A stretch of DNA of 64,000 nucleotides from Alviniconcha marisindica (GCA_018857735.1 JABMCL010002162.1:28501-92500); one strand, 5' to 3'. Numbered from the stretch's first letter, positions 50,601 through 57,394 are shown. Numbers and translations: made by a program. Notes: generated by a model not told the origin, from the sequence alone.

Positions 50601-50758
50601 AAGAAAAACAAAGCACACTGGCTCGGTAAATTCTGGCTCTCCTCTCCGCCGCCATGTCTGATCCGCAGAGTTGTTGGCCTTGCATTTTACGATGTTGTCT
50701 CCACAGTACCTGACCCTATGACCTCTGAACTCTCCAGTTGGCCATTTTGTTGCGCCAT
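29355..50758 (-). CDS. FBXO9: F-box only protein 9, complete, 14 coding exons
   Basis: Substrate receptor of an SCF (SKP1-CUL1-F-box) ubiquitin ligase; vertebrate FBXO9 is linked to TELO2/TTI1 turnover and yeast Hrt3 is the related fungal protein. Coding exons (minus strand): 50758-50723, 47431-47192, 43934-43877, 40911-40828, 39504-39474, 37602-37515, 36010-35909, 35539-35478, 34255-34170, 33444-33331, 31976-31858, 31254-31147, 30388-30309, 29469-29355. All junctions are GT-AG and phases agree. Total 1323 nt, 440 residues, close to the roughly 440-residue vertebrate protein. Layout: acidic tail with eight Glu (37-44); TPR/MIT-like helices (about 93-135, [13 protein letters not shown]); linker; F-box (about 180-228, [13 protein letters not shown]); C-terminal domain ([13 protein letters not shown] near 265; RVRSYTA near the end). 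Most introns carry minisatellites. Only exon 1 is uncertain. Confidence 0.95.
29640..30105 (-). mobile_element. tRNA-derived SINE, family A, in FBXO9 intron 13
   Basis: A reverse copy of the element at 19192. The tRNA-like head (box B as ggtttcgaaccc reversed, box A as ctaaccactgagctatcc reversed) lies at 30030-30100 and the body runs down to about 29640. It is in the same sense as FBXO9. No clear target duplication was found. Confidence 0.85.
30309..30388 (-). CDS. FBXO9: FBXO9 coding exon 13
   Basis: 80 nt between acceptor cttctgttgcag and donor gtaagt. Encodes [20 protein letters not shown] and SVRTVY, residues 377-403, ending in phase 2. Confidence 0.93.
30404..30500. repeat. About 23-bp tandem repeat with TGACGTCA cores
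   Basis: Four copies of aaccagcatgacgtcagagg plus gc (the third and fourth with ggcagg), starting 16 bases before the exon 13 acceptor. Each contains the perfect palindrome TGACGTCA, the CREB/ATF consensus. Confidence 0.9.
30725..31090. repeat. 21-bp minisatellite, about 16 copies
   Basis: Units of aagtgatcaatcagtgcatt plus a, with occasional extra aatc. It lies in FBXO9 intron 12. Confidence 0.92.
31147..31254 (-). CDS. FBXO9: FBXO9 coding exon 12
   Basis: 108 nt, phase 0 to phase 0. Acceptor gttgacag, donor gtgagc. Encodes [20 protein letters not shown] and ending DLDQIYTM, residues 341-376, the counterpart of the VFAVITKK strand in vertebrate FBXO9. Confidence 0.93.
31255..31800 (-). repeat. 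Minisatellite built on the FBXO9 exon 12 acceptor
   Basis: Read on the minus strand, units of about 14-28 bp contain tgttgacaggtgatgtg, the exon 12 acceptor (gttgacag) plus its first eight exon bases (GTGATGTG). I count about 8 exact and 4 one-base variants before the sequence decays into catcacttgtagctgtcaac. Confidence 0.9.
31858..31976 (-). CDS. FBXO9: FBXO9 coding exon 11
   Basis: 119 nt, acceptor ctgtgtgcag, donor gtcagt. Encodes [20 protein letters not shown] then [15 protein letters not shown], residues 301-340. It aligns with the vertebrate stretch HVMMLTTPEEP..IVPRL..HYRLS. Confidence 0.94.
31977..32960 (-). repeat. Minisatellite built on the FBXO9 exon 11 acceptor
   Basis: Roughly 31-bp units; on the minus strand each reads atgatgtgtaactgtgtgca then GGTGGTGTACTG, reproducing the exon 11 acceptor and its first 11 bases. 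About 20-25 copies are recognisable. The copies nearest the exon are the most uniform; those beyond 32760 have lost the exon part. Confidence 0.93.
33331..33444 (-). CDS. FBXO9: FBXO9 coding exon 10
   Basis: 114 nt, acceptor gggtttcag, donor gtcagg. Encodes [20 protein letters not shown] then [11 protein letters not shown], residues 263-301. This is the most conserved block of the FBXO9 C-terminal domain. Confidence 0.96.
33625..33845. repeat. (CA)n microsatellite
   Basis: CA repeats with regular TCA interruptions in FBXO9 intron 9. Confidence 0.92.
34170..34255 (-). CDS. FBXO9: FBXO9 coding exon 9
   Basis: 86 nt, acceptor gtcgcaacag, donor gtcagg. Encodes [20 protein letters not shown] then ERPHLQFNG, residues 234-263, matching the VWG..WREMFLERPRVRFDG segment of the family. 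Confidence 0.94.
34804..35477 (-). repeat. Minisatellite built on the FBXO9 exon 8 donor
   Basis: 31-bp units. On the minus strand each reads CCTGCTTGAGGTCAGTCACT then tgttagtagca, where CTGCTTGAG is the last nine bases of exon 8 and GTCAGT its donor. About 21-22 copies, all downstream of the true donor inside intron 8. Confidence 0.94.
35478..35539 (-). CDS. FBXO9: FBXO9 coding exon 8
   Basis: 62 nt, acceptor ctggttgcag, donor gtcagt. Encodes [20 protein letters not shown] and the first two bases of Arg234. It completes the F-box (VCRxFYxxARDxxLW). Confidence 0.94.
35637..35860. repeat. (GT)n microsatellite with GC and AT interruptions
   Basis: GT repeats broken by GCATGTG and GTATGTG, in FBXO9 intron 7. 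Confidence 0.92.
35909..36010 (-). CDS. FBXO9: FBXO9 coding exon 7 (F-box core)
   Basis: 102 nt, acceptor atgttgctag, donor gtaaat, phase 0 both ends. Encodes [20 protein letters not shown] then [14 protein letters not shown], residues 180-213. LPxEVLxxIFRW is the SKP1-binding F-box signature. Confidence 0.96.
36600..37190. repeat. About 31-bp minisatellite, about 19 copies
   Basis: Units of tctgtctagctgtctagcag plus actgaggaa, alternating with a ctgcctggcag variant. In FBXO9 intron 6. Confidence 0.93.
37241..37463. mobile_element. TTAA-flanked MITE (piggyBac-like) in FBXO9 intron 6
   Basis: TTAA at 37241-37244 and 37460-37463. Terminal inverted repeats CCCCTTCGCTGCC (left) and, read inward from the right, CCCTTTCACTGCC match at 11 of 13 positions. 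At 223 bp including both TTAA sites, it has no coding capacity. It sits 52 bp from the exon 6 donor. Confidence 0.72.
37515..37602 (-). CDS. FBXO9: FBXO9 coding exon 6
   Basis: 88 nt, acceptor gccgttttcag, donor gtgagt. Encodes [20 protein letters not shown] then LCQPKYQQR, residues 150-179, equivalent to the helical segment before the F-box in vertebrates (LLSYFQQQL...LCQP). Confidence 0.92.
37640..37745. repeat. 20-bp tandem repeat, about 5 copies
   Basis: Units of aacacaaactaacacatctt in FBXO9 intron 5. Confidence 0.92.
37905..39452. repeat. About 62-bp minisatellite, about 24 copies
   Basis: Core cataaagacaaattgtctgg gaaataaaactgcagtacca gtggaaaactacagccagtc. The last six or so units (from 39130) are a shorter variant, gacaaatatctggaaataaa acagcagtgggatactgccg. 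In FBXO9 intron 5. Confidence 0.93.
39474..39504 (-). CDS. FBXO9: FBXO9 coding exon 5 (31-nt micro-exon)
   Basis: A 31-nt exon between gtgttgcag and gtgagc, phase 1 to phase 2. Encodes [11 protein letters not shown], residues 140-150, a hydrophilic linker with Ser-Asp/Glu groups. Its phases fit exons 4 and 6 exactly; no family match is possible at this length. Confidence 0.8.
39540..39905. repeat. 69-bp tandem repeat, about 5 copies
   Basis: Units of aattatattaaacaattaaa taaactatgtttgcactaca accccaggcagctgaccatc. In FBXO9 intron 4. Confidence 0.92.
40133..40312. repeat. Direct repeat, copy 1, in FBXO9 intron 4
   Basis: About 175 bp (aaaaaatgcctgtgcatg to caacaaaataatgttcat) repeated at 41177-41351 with few differences. 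The two copies flank exon 4. Confidence 0.88.
40573..40743 (-). mobile_element. Short retroposon, family B
   Basis: Full-length family B copy, with target duplication ATTAAATACAGA at both ends (near 40557 and 40745). In FBXO9 intron 4, same sense as the gene. Confidence 0.88.
40828..40911 (-). CDS. FBXO9: FBXO9 coding exon 4
   Basis: 84 nt, acceptor tttttgtgcag, donor gtacgg. Encodes [20 protein letters not shown] then FQFRSPR, residues 112-140. The [13 protein letters not shown] block is nearly invariant in FBXO9. Confidence 0.96.
40900..41176 (-). repeat. 57-bp array built on the FBXO9 exon 4 acceptor, 5 copies
   Basis: Near-identical 57-bp units; on the minus strand each contains ttgtttttgtgcag, the exon 4 acceptor, followed by CCATACATTATTACAG, the first bases of the exon. 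Then each breaks off into tcagtgttgcttaaaat. The copy next to 40911 is the real junction. A decayed sixth unit follows the second direct repeat at 41352-41412. Confidence 0.95.
41177..41351. repeat. Direct repeat, copy 2, in FBXO9 intron 3
   Basis: Second copy of the segment at 40133-40312, sitting inside or at the edge of the 57-bp array. Confidence 0.88.
41671..41715. repeat. (TC)n then (AC)n microsatellite
   Basis: About 11 TC units followed by about 13 AC units, in FBXO9 intron 3. Confidence 0.85.
42667..43748. repeat. About 37-39-bp minisatellite, about 28 cores
   Basis: Core gtaagtaacaaaactcatta aaaggctagtctcttagtg. The left third has the ttctatgtg variant; the rest alternates full units with units lacking cattaaaaggct. 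On the + strand each junction reads GTGGTAAGT, a strong 5' splice site, antisense to FBXO9. In intron 3. Confidence 0.92.
43877..43934 (-). CDS. FBXO9: FBXO9 coding exon 3
   Basis: 58 nt, acceptor catgtgttgcag, donor gtaact. Encodes [19 protein letters not shown], residues 93-111, plus one base of Ala112. First helix pair of the TPR/MIT-like domain (family pattern ARELFxxAVEEEQNGALYEA). Confidence 0.95.
44225..44698. repeat. (CA)n microsatellite block
   Basis: CA repeats punctuated by GTGACA and TGCACACACCAAA units, ending in about 30 perfect CA units. In FBXO9 intron 2. Confidence 0.93.
44912..45520. other. Cluster of homopolymer runs
   Basis: A run of about 27 C at 44912-44939, a run of about 22 A followed by about 18 G at 45419-45462, and a run of about 15 C near 45504. 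Assembly or consensus length here is unreliable. Confidence 0.8.
45655..45895. repeat. (GT)n microsatellite with TATACA interruptions
   Basis: GT-rich tract in FBXO9 intron 2, ending in GC-rich gcgcgcgcttgcatgtgcgc. Confidence 0.9.
45896..47191 (-). other. FBXO9 intron 2, remainder
   Basis: A/T-rich intron containing the family B retroposon at 46356 and a short (CA)n at 46948-46972. No other exon is seen. Confidence 0.7.
46356..46540 (-). mobile_element. Short retroposon, family B, with (TAGG)n tail
   Basis: Full-length copy. Its 3' tail on the minus strand is (CCTA)n, seen as taggtaggtagg at 46353. Target duplication ATATAACGATGTA occurs on both sides (46345 and 46544). Confidence 0.9.
47192..47431 (-). 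CDS. FBXO9: FBXO9 coding exon 2
   Basis: 240 nt, acceptor ctgttgttag, donor gtaggg. Encodes residues 13-92: [19 protein letters not shown], eight Glu, [19 protein letters not shown], and a tail ending HNGRGVEDQ. The LQ..LQ.FR..W..EL motif matches vertebrate LQAQLQMFRAQWMFEL. An alternative acceptor four bases in (after ggaag) would pair with the alternative exon 1 donor. Confidence 0.93.
47432..50722 (-). other. FBXO9 intron 1 (candidate)
   Basis: A/T-rich, without recognised exons. It has a (CA)-rich stretch at 47663-47715, a (TA)n at 49030, and no minisatellites, unlike the downstream introns. A more G/C-balanced segment at 49600-50050 shows no coding motif. Confidence 0.55.
50723..50758 (-). 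CDS. FBXO9: FBXO9 coding exon 1 (start codon; boundary uncertain)
   Basis: ATG at 50758-50756 in context aaaATGG. Read to donor gtcata it encodes [12 protein letters not shown] and joins exon 2 in phase 0. Reading on to CAG|gtactg at 50710 gives four more codons and phase 1, which would need the alternative exon 2 acceptor. Both give an open protein. The short acidic start resembles vertebrate N-termini, and the G/C-rich ggcgccgcccccat at 50777-50790 looks like promoter sequence. Confidence 0.55.
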
Positions 50759-51156
50759 TTTAATGCCGGAGGTAGGCGCCGCCCCCATGCGTCTGTGGGG
50801 AAACGGTTTTACTCGCTAATGTTTGCATTACAATAATGGCGTGATACTGCATAGAAAACGGGAAAAGCCAAAAGCAGTGGCGATGAACCATTAGTCACGC
50901 TTCTCAAGCAGTTCAAAAGTGGTAACCGACTCGGCCGACTGATGTTCTGTTACTGATTTTTTTTTTTTTTTTTTTTTTGATGATCTGTTATTAGTATTAA
51001 TACACATTTGATGCTGCACCTCACCCTTTGACCCTAAGCACGAAAAACAGTTAACAAAGTAATTATAACTGTGACATAAAATAGGACTCGAAATTTGTGT
51101 TGATCAGTGATTCCTCCCAAGAAGCAGAGGCCAAAATGAACGATGTTTCTTCTTCT
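50759..51156. promoter_or_regulatory. Presumed FBXO9 upstream region
   Basis: Sequence just upstream of the proposed start, G/C-rich near 50770-50800, with a run of 18 T at 50958-50977. No TATA box is placed. Assigned by position only. Confidence 0.3.
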
Positions 51157-51290
51157 TCGGATGTCAGTTGACATATATTATTATTAGGGACAAGCTACCT
51201 TTACGTCCACGGAAACCATAAGGCTCGTTAGGACGGACAGACCAGGACGGCCACCGCGACTCTCACACATCTACTGAACGATGTTTTGTT
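51157..51290 (-). mobile_element. Short retroposon, family B, internally deleted
   Basis: Lacks the segment between gggacaagct and ctttacgtccacgg that other copies have. Target duplication TGAACGATGTTT at 51135 and 51275. Confidence 0.87.
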
Positions 51291-51319
51291 ATGATAGGGC
51301 CTTTGAACCGAAGGCTTAC

Positions 51320-51500
51320 CAATGTCAAAAGCACAATTTTATGTGTGCATAATTGTAATTATGTACACATGATTGGTTATAATGTTGAGATAATTACAAT
51401 TATGTGCTCTGCCCATACAAGTTAATGGCATATTTGCATCAAAAGTGCATAACTGTAATTATTTCAACATAATTACTGTTTATATGTACAATTAATATTA
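51320..51500. repeat. AT-rich palindromic module
   Basis: Contains gtcaaaagcacaatttt, cataattgtaattatgta and acaattatgtgctc, i.e. repeated near-perfect palindromes of cataattgtaattatg type. Related modules lie at 52740-53030, 54790-54850 and 56100-57140. Confidence 0.6.
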
Positions 51501-51716
51501 TCCAATCTCCAAGCATTGGTTTATATCCTTCCTCCAACCACTGCCATAATTGGTTATCCCATAGGTCTTCAGGACACATGTTTCATTGGTGCTGAAATGG
51601 CGATGATTTGCAACAGACAAATCATATCGGGCATTTTTTGACATTTTTATAATTTTTATGCCAGCATAAACAAAATTGTTTGAACAAATCGAAAACAGAA
51701 CAAGGCTCAGAATCAA

Positions 51717-52195
51717 CAGATAAGGGAGTTAATTAACACTTGAACTATGTAACACATGTAGGCAGCTCAGGTCTTTGTTGTTGTATTTGTGTTACGTAAA
51801 ACGAGTGCTAATCGACTCCCTTGTTTGTTGATTCAAAATCATTTGAATCGAGATAGAACACTGTTTTCTTCTTCTTTTTTAACCCTGGGTGGGTGCTTGG
51901 AAATGTTGCTTCCACAGTCTTATTAGTGGCCACACCATTCAGACGGCACTGGCAGAGTCAGTGGACAGCTGCATGGAGACAAAAAGTGCCCCTTCAGTGG
52001 CGTAACCAATTCTGGCAGAGATTGGTGGAAGGTGCTGGAAAACGATGCTCAGACTCGGAGTGTGTTATTTATCACTACATAATCAACAAACAAGGGAGTT
52101 CATTAGCGCTTGAAAGATGCCACACAGACACAACAACAAAGACCCGAGTCACCTGTGGTAACTCTCGCCTCTCAGGGCAGTGTTTGTACTGAGGA
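51717..52195. repeat. Two partial family D copies in opposite orientation
   Basis: Forward piece gcagctcaggtctttgttgt to gtttgttgattc at 51760-51836, and reversed piece atcaacaaacaagggagttc to gtaactctcgcc at 52081-52172. An additional piece resembling the reversed copy lies at 51716-51750. Confidence 0.55.
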
Positions 52196-52489
52196 GGGGG
52201 AGGGGGGGGGGGGCACTGAAATGAGGGTGTCTGGCACTTGCTATACATGTAGTCCTTGCAGACTAGACAGTGTGGACCTGATGTACATCTGCAGGCCTGT
52301 GCATGTGTGCACTTCTCAGCAGCAGCCTTGAATAGTGGGGCACAAGTTTTGAGAGTATCCAGCTCAGTTTTAAATGCAGTCAGTTGAAAACTGATGTGAG
52401 ATGATCCAGAGTGCAACTTTTCTACAGAGTTGCACCTGGCCGAGTCTGTCGGAAGTCAGCTGCAGAGCTGGAAACATCGGTGAATGAGG

Positions 52490-52640
52490 CAAATCGAGGC
52501 TTGTTTGACACTACGAGAAATCAAGGCTTGTTTGACACTACAAGAAATCGAGGCTTGTTTGAGGCTTGTTTGACACTACAAGAAATTGAGGCGTGTTTGA
52601 CACTACAAGAAATCGAGGCTTGTTTGACAGTACAAGAACG
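52490..52640. repeat. 27-bp tandem repeat, about 5 copies
   Basis: Units of gaaatcgaggcttgtttgac actacaa, with one unit containing a partial extra copy. Confidence 0.9.
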
Positions 52641-52739
52641 CGAATCTGACTGTCAGGTTCATTGGCTGTTGTTTTTTGTGCATGCATTATCATTGATACT
52701 ACATACTTGCAAATAGGCACCCAATGGCTTTGTAGCATT

Positions 52740-53035
52740 AAAGGCACATAATTACTAATTATCTTAACAAAAGTACTAATTATCTCTAATAGTTAATAAA
52801 TATATGTCTGTTGTCAGCTATTTCCAACAGTTTGCGTCAAAAGCACATCATTGTGATGTCCACATAACTGCAATTATGTCAACATAATTGTAATTATGTG
52901 ACTTCTGTGCAGCTTCCAACAGCTTACTGGCATCAAAAGTACATAATTACAATCATGGGACAGAGAACGACTATTATGGACACATAATTACAACTATATG
53001 CTCATAATTGTAATTATATGCTTTTGACCCTAGCA
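52740..53035. repeat. AT-rich palindromic module
   Basis: Series of cacataattactaattat, caacataattgtaattatg and cataattacaactatatg blocks, ending aattatatgcttttgac. The two outer ends are near-inverse of each other. Confidence 0.6.
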
Positions 53036-54099
53036 GTGCACCATAGATCTCTTTCAACCATATGCAGCCGATGTAATTTCCGAGAATGTCGGACTGACAT
53101 GTTAGGAGGGACAGCCGGCACAGTCCCAACACTCTGCTCAACTTGACGTGGCAAAGATGGTAAGGTGGCCTGGTACATGTGAACTGAGGGCTGACCTATT
53201 CTGTTTGAGCCGGGAGGGCCACCATTCTGTGTTTTCAAATGAAGGGCGAAAACTGTATCGAATTAGCTGGAATATCATTGCAAACGGCCGAGTGAGCCAG
53301 GACTGATGCAACTGCCGGTCATAGCCGTTGAACAGCTGGGTCAGTGAATGACCTCCTGGCACGATTACATGGCCTTGTGCTACAGCCTGAATCGCTTGAC
53401 AGAAATCTCAGTCTGAAATCAACACCTGCAGCTCAGTGGTCGGTGATTTCGAGAGGAAAATTCTAGAAACCAGCGAAAATTCTAGAAACTGCGATAGTTT
53501 CCACGGCGCCTTTGACAGACAGCAATTTCCTAGTTTAGCGTCGGAAAATCGGGGATTTACATAATCTGTATTAGATTACAGGAAGGTTAGGGTTAGGGTT
53601 GGGAATGTATCAGTGCAGGGAGGCTAGGGTCAAGATTGTGTCGGTGTCAAATCCCAGGTAAACATACACGGCTTTACTGAGGTGCCGAGTGCGGCATGCC
53701 CGAGTGCTGAGCATGATGGCAGTGTGTTTGGTTTAGAACTGAGAATAATGAAGGTTCACACAGAAAAGTTTGTTTAGCCCCACATTAGGACCACGACTCA
53801 CACTTTGCGCCGTCAGAGTAAGGTTCGTCGCCCGACAGAACACCGGCAATAGCCTGGTGCACGCTACAGCGAAAGATAAGAGAGGTAACTCGTACACTCA
53901 GTGGCTGTGGTATCGCTGTGCCTGTATATACCCATGGACCTGTATATATATAGGTCCATGCTCATACCACTATCTTTGTCCCTAATATGCTTTTAGCATC
54001 TGAGGACATTAAACAAAAACTCAACAACTCATACCACTATCACTCTTGTCCCTAATATGTCAACTGACAGATGAGGACATTAAGCGTCACTTCACCACC
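53036..54099. other. Intergenic, no gene recognised
   Basis: Moderate G/C content at 53040-53420 with two open minus-strand frames that show no motif. A short ggttagggttagggtt (two telomere-like units) at 53586-53601, and a small inverted repeat around 53930-53955 (catggacctgtatatatata / ggtccatg). Confidence 0.4.
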
Positions 54100-54297
54100 A
54101 CTATCATGGTTCAGGAGCTGTGTGAGAGTCGAGGTGGACGTCCTGGACTGTCCGTCCTAACGAGCCTTCTGGTTTCCGTGGACGTAAAGATTTATTGCAC
54201 CGTGCTTCGGCATTGGTCACAACTTGTCCCTAATATGTCCGCAACTGACATCTGAGGACATAAAGCATCACTTCATCATCATCATACCACTATCAAA
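54100..54297 (+). mobile_element. Short retroposon, family B
   Basis: Forward copy from ttcaggagctgtgtgagagt at 54110 to cttcatcatcatcat tail. Target duplication CCACTATCA at 54098 and 54287. Confidence 0.87.
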
Positions 54298-54302
54298 CAC
54301 AT

Positions 54303-54660
54303 AGTTCAGGAGCTGTGCGAGAGTCGAGGTGGCTGTCCTGGGCTGTCCGTCCTAACGAGCCTTCTGGTTTCCGTAGGTAGGTAGTGTTGCTTAATGTCCT
54401 CAGATGTCAGTTGACATATTAGGGACAAGCTGAGACCAATGCCGAAGCATGGTTCAATATAGCTTTACGTCCACGGAAACCAGAAGGCTCGTTAGGACGG
54501 ACAGCTCAGGACGGCCACCTCGACTCTCACACAGCTCCAGAACTATGACTCTCTGGTTTCCGTGGAATTAAAGCAATATTGAACCATGCTTCGGCACTGG
54601 TCTCGGCTTGCCGCTAATATTTCAACCGAAATCCGATGACGTTAGCAACACTTGACAACA
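54303..54660 (+). mobile_element. Family B copy split by a second family B insertion
   Basis: The host copy runs 54303-54372 and resumes at 54549-54650, ending in gacgttagcaac. The interruption duplicates TCTGGTTTCCGT (54361 and 54549). Confidence 0.85.
54373..54547 (-). mobile_element. Family B copy nested inside another, opposite orientation
   Basis: Intact copy on the minus strand with (CCTA) tail at its left end and cagctccagaactatgac at its right. Flanked by the 12-bp duplication of host sequence. Confidence 0.88.
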
Positions 54661-54927
54661 ACAACCACTATCAGGCGCTACGTCCCTGATGTAATTCAGT
54701 GAAGCCAGAGACACTACACTACAGTAGAATCTCTGATGAAACTCAGTTTGGTGACAATCTGCAGTTGCCGCTAGTCTATGGCGACTTACTCGCGTCAAAA
54801 GCACATAATTTTAATTAAGTCCACAATGTTTTGTCCACATAATTGTATCCCATAGTGGGGCACCGCGGACGCAGAAATTAAAGTCCCCTCTGTTGAGAAC
54901 CCAGAGCCGGCTGACACTAAATGTTCT

Positions 54928-55432
54928 CGCTTTTTGAGGATGTAAGTAAACAGGGTGCTTAACGGCAATAAGGCTTATTAGAGACGGGGAGAAGGGGGTA
55001 TGGAGGTGGGGGGAGAGGGAGATTATATACCCATCGCTACACTGTCACCACCAGAATGACTTCTGCATTAAGGTGGGCAGCGATGAGAGCCATTTTCCTG
55101 TTTCATTAATTGTGAGGGACACAGTCACAAGACAGTGTAGGTAGGCAGTGTTGCTTAATGTCCTCAGATGTCAGTTGACATATTAGGAACAAGCTGAGAC
55201 CAATGCCGAAGCATGGTTCAATATAGGTTTACGTCCACGGAAACCAGAAGGCTCGTTAGGACGGACAGCCCAGGACGGACACCTCGACTCTCACACAGCT
55301 CCTGAACTATGGCAAGACAGTGTCCACAGACCACAACTTTTGAAGAGAAAGGAGAGCCGAAGCGGATTCGAACGGAGGCCCCTCTGCTTACCAGCCTAAC
55401 GCCTTACCGCTAGGCCAAACCGGCTCACGGTT
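54928..55432 (-). mobile_element. tRNA-derived SINE, family C, interrupted
   Basis: On the minus strand the head at 55432-55360 is tRNA-like: ggcctagcggtaaggcgt (box A region) and gttcgaatcc (box B). The body passes the 'gatgggcagcgatgagagcc'-type segment and the tail is (TTAC)n at 54940. Target duplication TTTGAGGATGTA at 54923 and 55432. A family B copy at 55142-55312 splits it. Confidence 0.9.
55142..55312 (-). mobile_element. Family B copy nested in the family C SINE
   Basis: Flanked by an 11-bp duplication CAAGACAGTGT (55128 and 55312). The uninterrupted sequence cacaagacagtgtccacaaa is preserved in the sister SINE at about 55962, which serves as the empty site. Confidence 0.93.
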
Positions 55433-55595
55433 TGAGGATGTACCTCTGCTGGAGTTTATGTACCTTGTATTTACTCGCATGCCAGGTTAGAGTTACCGTA
55501 GGCGACTCGGGTCTTTGTTGTTGTGTTTGTGTGACGTCTTTCGAACGCTGCTTAACTCCCTTGTTTGTTGATTTTGTACTCCTTTCAAAGCCTGG
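55425..55595 (+). repeat. Dispersed repeat, family D
   Basis: Matches 15455-15615 block for block (gaggatgtacctctgctgga, gtttatgtaccttgtattta, cccttgtttgttgattttgt). The family C SINE inserted into its first bases. Confidence 0.7.
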
Positions 55596-55802
55596 AGCAG
55601 GCCCGAATACAGCGGCCGTGATGCTTCGCCTAGTAACTGCCAGGAATTTCTTCCTTGTCCTAATCTCGACCTTCCCGGTCACGTCATGACCACCACCCCC
55701 CTCCCCCCCTCCCCCTTCCCCCAAGTTCGGCCTCGTCTACTGTTTGACTGTGTTACAGATAACGTAGTTTCCCGTGTGGGCCTGGGGTATAGAATAGACC
55801 AG

Positions 55803-56090
55803 TAAGTAAGTAAATATGGTGCTTGGGGGAGGCATGGAGGTGGGGGGGAAAGGGAGATTATATACCTATCGCTATACACTGTCACCACCAGAATGACTCC
55901 TGCATTAAGATGGGCAGCGATGAGAGCCATTTTAATGTTTCAGTAGGAAGTGATGGACAAAGTCACAAGACAGTGTCCACAAACCACAACCTTTTTGAAG
56001 AGAAAGGAGAGCCGAAGCGGTATCGAACCGAGGTCCTTCCGCTTACCAGCCTAACGCCTTACCGCTAGGCCAAACCGGCTGACGAATAGA
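55803..56090 (-). mobile_element. tRNA-derived SINE, family C
   Basis: Second copy, uninterrupted, with tRNA-like head at 56082-56010 and (TTAC) tail at 55803. Target duplication GAATAGACCA at 55792 and 56085. Confidence 0.9.
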
Positions 56091-56099
56091 CCACACTGC

Positions 56100-57140
56100 T
56101 CATAGCTATATATACATAATTAGCCAATGTCTTTTGACCCTCCGGTTCTAACAGCTTGCAACTCAGTGAAGCACCTAATTGTAATTATGTCAGCACCTAA
56201 TTGTAATTATGTCAGCACCTAATCATCAGCACCTAATTGTAATTACGTCGGCACCTAATTGTAATTATGTCAGCACCTAATTGTAATTATGTCAACACCC
56301 AATTATAATTATGCCAGCACATAATTGTAATTATATCAGCACCTAATTATGTCAGCACCTGATTGTAATTATGTCAGCACATGATTGATTGATTGATGAT
56401 CGCTTATATAGCGCTATTCTCCGCTCTCTTGAGCGGACTCACTGCGCTCGCATGTGGTTCTACATGAGTGACTAGCTTTTTATAGCGCGTTTTTTTTTTT
56501 TTTTTGAATATCCACCGAAGTGGTGTATTTACAGCGCTGGCATGGCTGGTGCCACATGAAACTGCTGCCGTCTCGGCGCAAGGTCTGTGTACACCAAACA
56601 ACCATGCACCATGTCACTTCATGCAAAGCCACATACGTAAGGTGTATGCGTGTTTAGCTGTAACCTGCCACCTGCACTTTTGGCAGAATGACCGGGATCT
56701 TTTACGTGCCGCTACTGCGGTAACACGGAGGTGGAACGGATACCGAAATAAGAGTCAGCACAGAAAGTCGACCCTGGAGAAGAAAATTCTCCCGCCGCTC
56801 CTGCAGGGATTCGAACCCGCGACCTTTCAATCACGAGTCCGGCGCTCTAACCACTGAGCTATCCCCGCCCCGATTGTAATTGTGTCAGCACCTAACTGTA
56901 GTTATGTCCACCTAATTGTAATTACGTTCACCTAACTGTAATTATGTCAGCACCTAACTGTAGTTATGTCCACCTAATTGTAATTACGTTCACCTAACTG
57001 TAATTATGTCAGCACCTAATTGCAAGTATGTCCACATAGCTATAGTAATTATGTGCCTTTGGTGCTGCTTCCAACGGCTTAGTTCCGTCAAAGCAACTAC
57101 AATGATGTGCGAGGGACATTCACAATTATGTGCTTTTGAC
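56100..57140. repeat. 22-bp aattatgt array within an AT-rich palindromic module
   Basis: Units cagcacctaattgtaattat gt repeat at 56165-56385 and resume at 56875-57020 (with cacctaactgtagttatgtc variants). A family A SINE separates the two halves. Outer ends are ttttgaccc...gctt and gcttttgacgcaagc, matching the other palindromic modules. Confidence 0.85.
56388..56871 (-). mobile_element. tRNA-derived SINE, family A, inside the 22-bp array
   Basis: Reverse copy with (TTGATTGA) tail at 56388-56398 and tRNA-like head ending ctaaccactgagctatcccc at 56866. Flanking tgattg / gattg may be a short target duplication, hard to separate from the tail. Confidence 0.9.
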
Positions 57141-57204
57141 GCAAGCAGGCTACCATACTGAGACTGCACCAGCGCAAAGCAGAATCCCCTTATACAGGCA
57201 GAGA

Positions 57205-57334
57205 CTGAGATATATATATATATATATATGCAACAGCAGCGCAGTCTCCATGACCTGGTTGATATCGTCAGTGTGTGTTACACTGTGCTCCTCGCGCCGT
57301 TAGTGTCAACGCTCACTCAGCAAGGCCGGTAGCC
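57205..57334 (+). promoter_or_regulatory. Candidate ADA promoter and 5'UTR
   Basis: A (TA)n run at 57209-57229 lies about 105 bases before the ADA start codon, followed by a G/C-richer leader. Position and composition only; no transcript start can be placed. Confidence 0.35.
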
Positions 57335-57394
57335 ATGGACCCGTCGGCGCATTGTTGGTCAAGGGAAGATGTCCACAGAGAGTTTCCTCTGAAG
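57335..57394 (+). CDS. ADA: ADA coding exon 1
   Basis: Start ATG at 57335 in context gtagccATGG, a good Kozak match. 20 codons, then donor gtaagg, phase 0. Somewhat longer than the vertebrate N-terminus before KVELHVHL. Confidence 0.85.

Noticed and set aside
50654..50710. + strand start codon with perfect Kozak context (gccgccATGT)
   Set aside because: The frame ends after 18 codons and there is no matching downstream exon; it lies opposite the proposed FBXO9 first exon.
52075..52416. Cysteine-containing minus-strand frame (KCTHAQACRCTSGPHCLVC)
   Set aside because: Upstream stops, no full domain, and overlap with a family D repeat. It could be a decayed transposon protein fragment, but I cannot support one.
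53586..53601. Interstitial telomeric repeat
   Set aside because: Only about two TTAGGG units; too short to mean more than chance.
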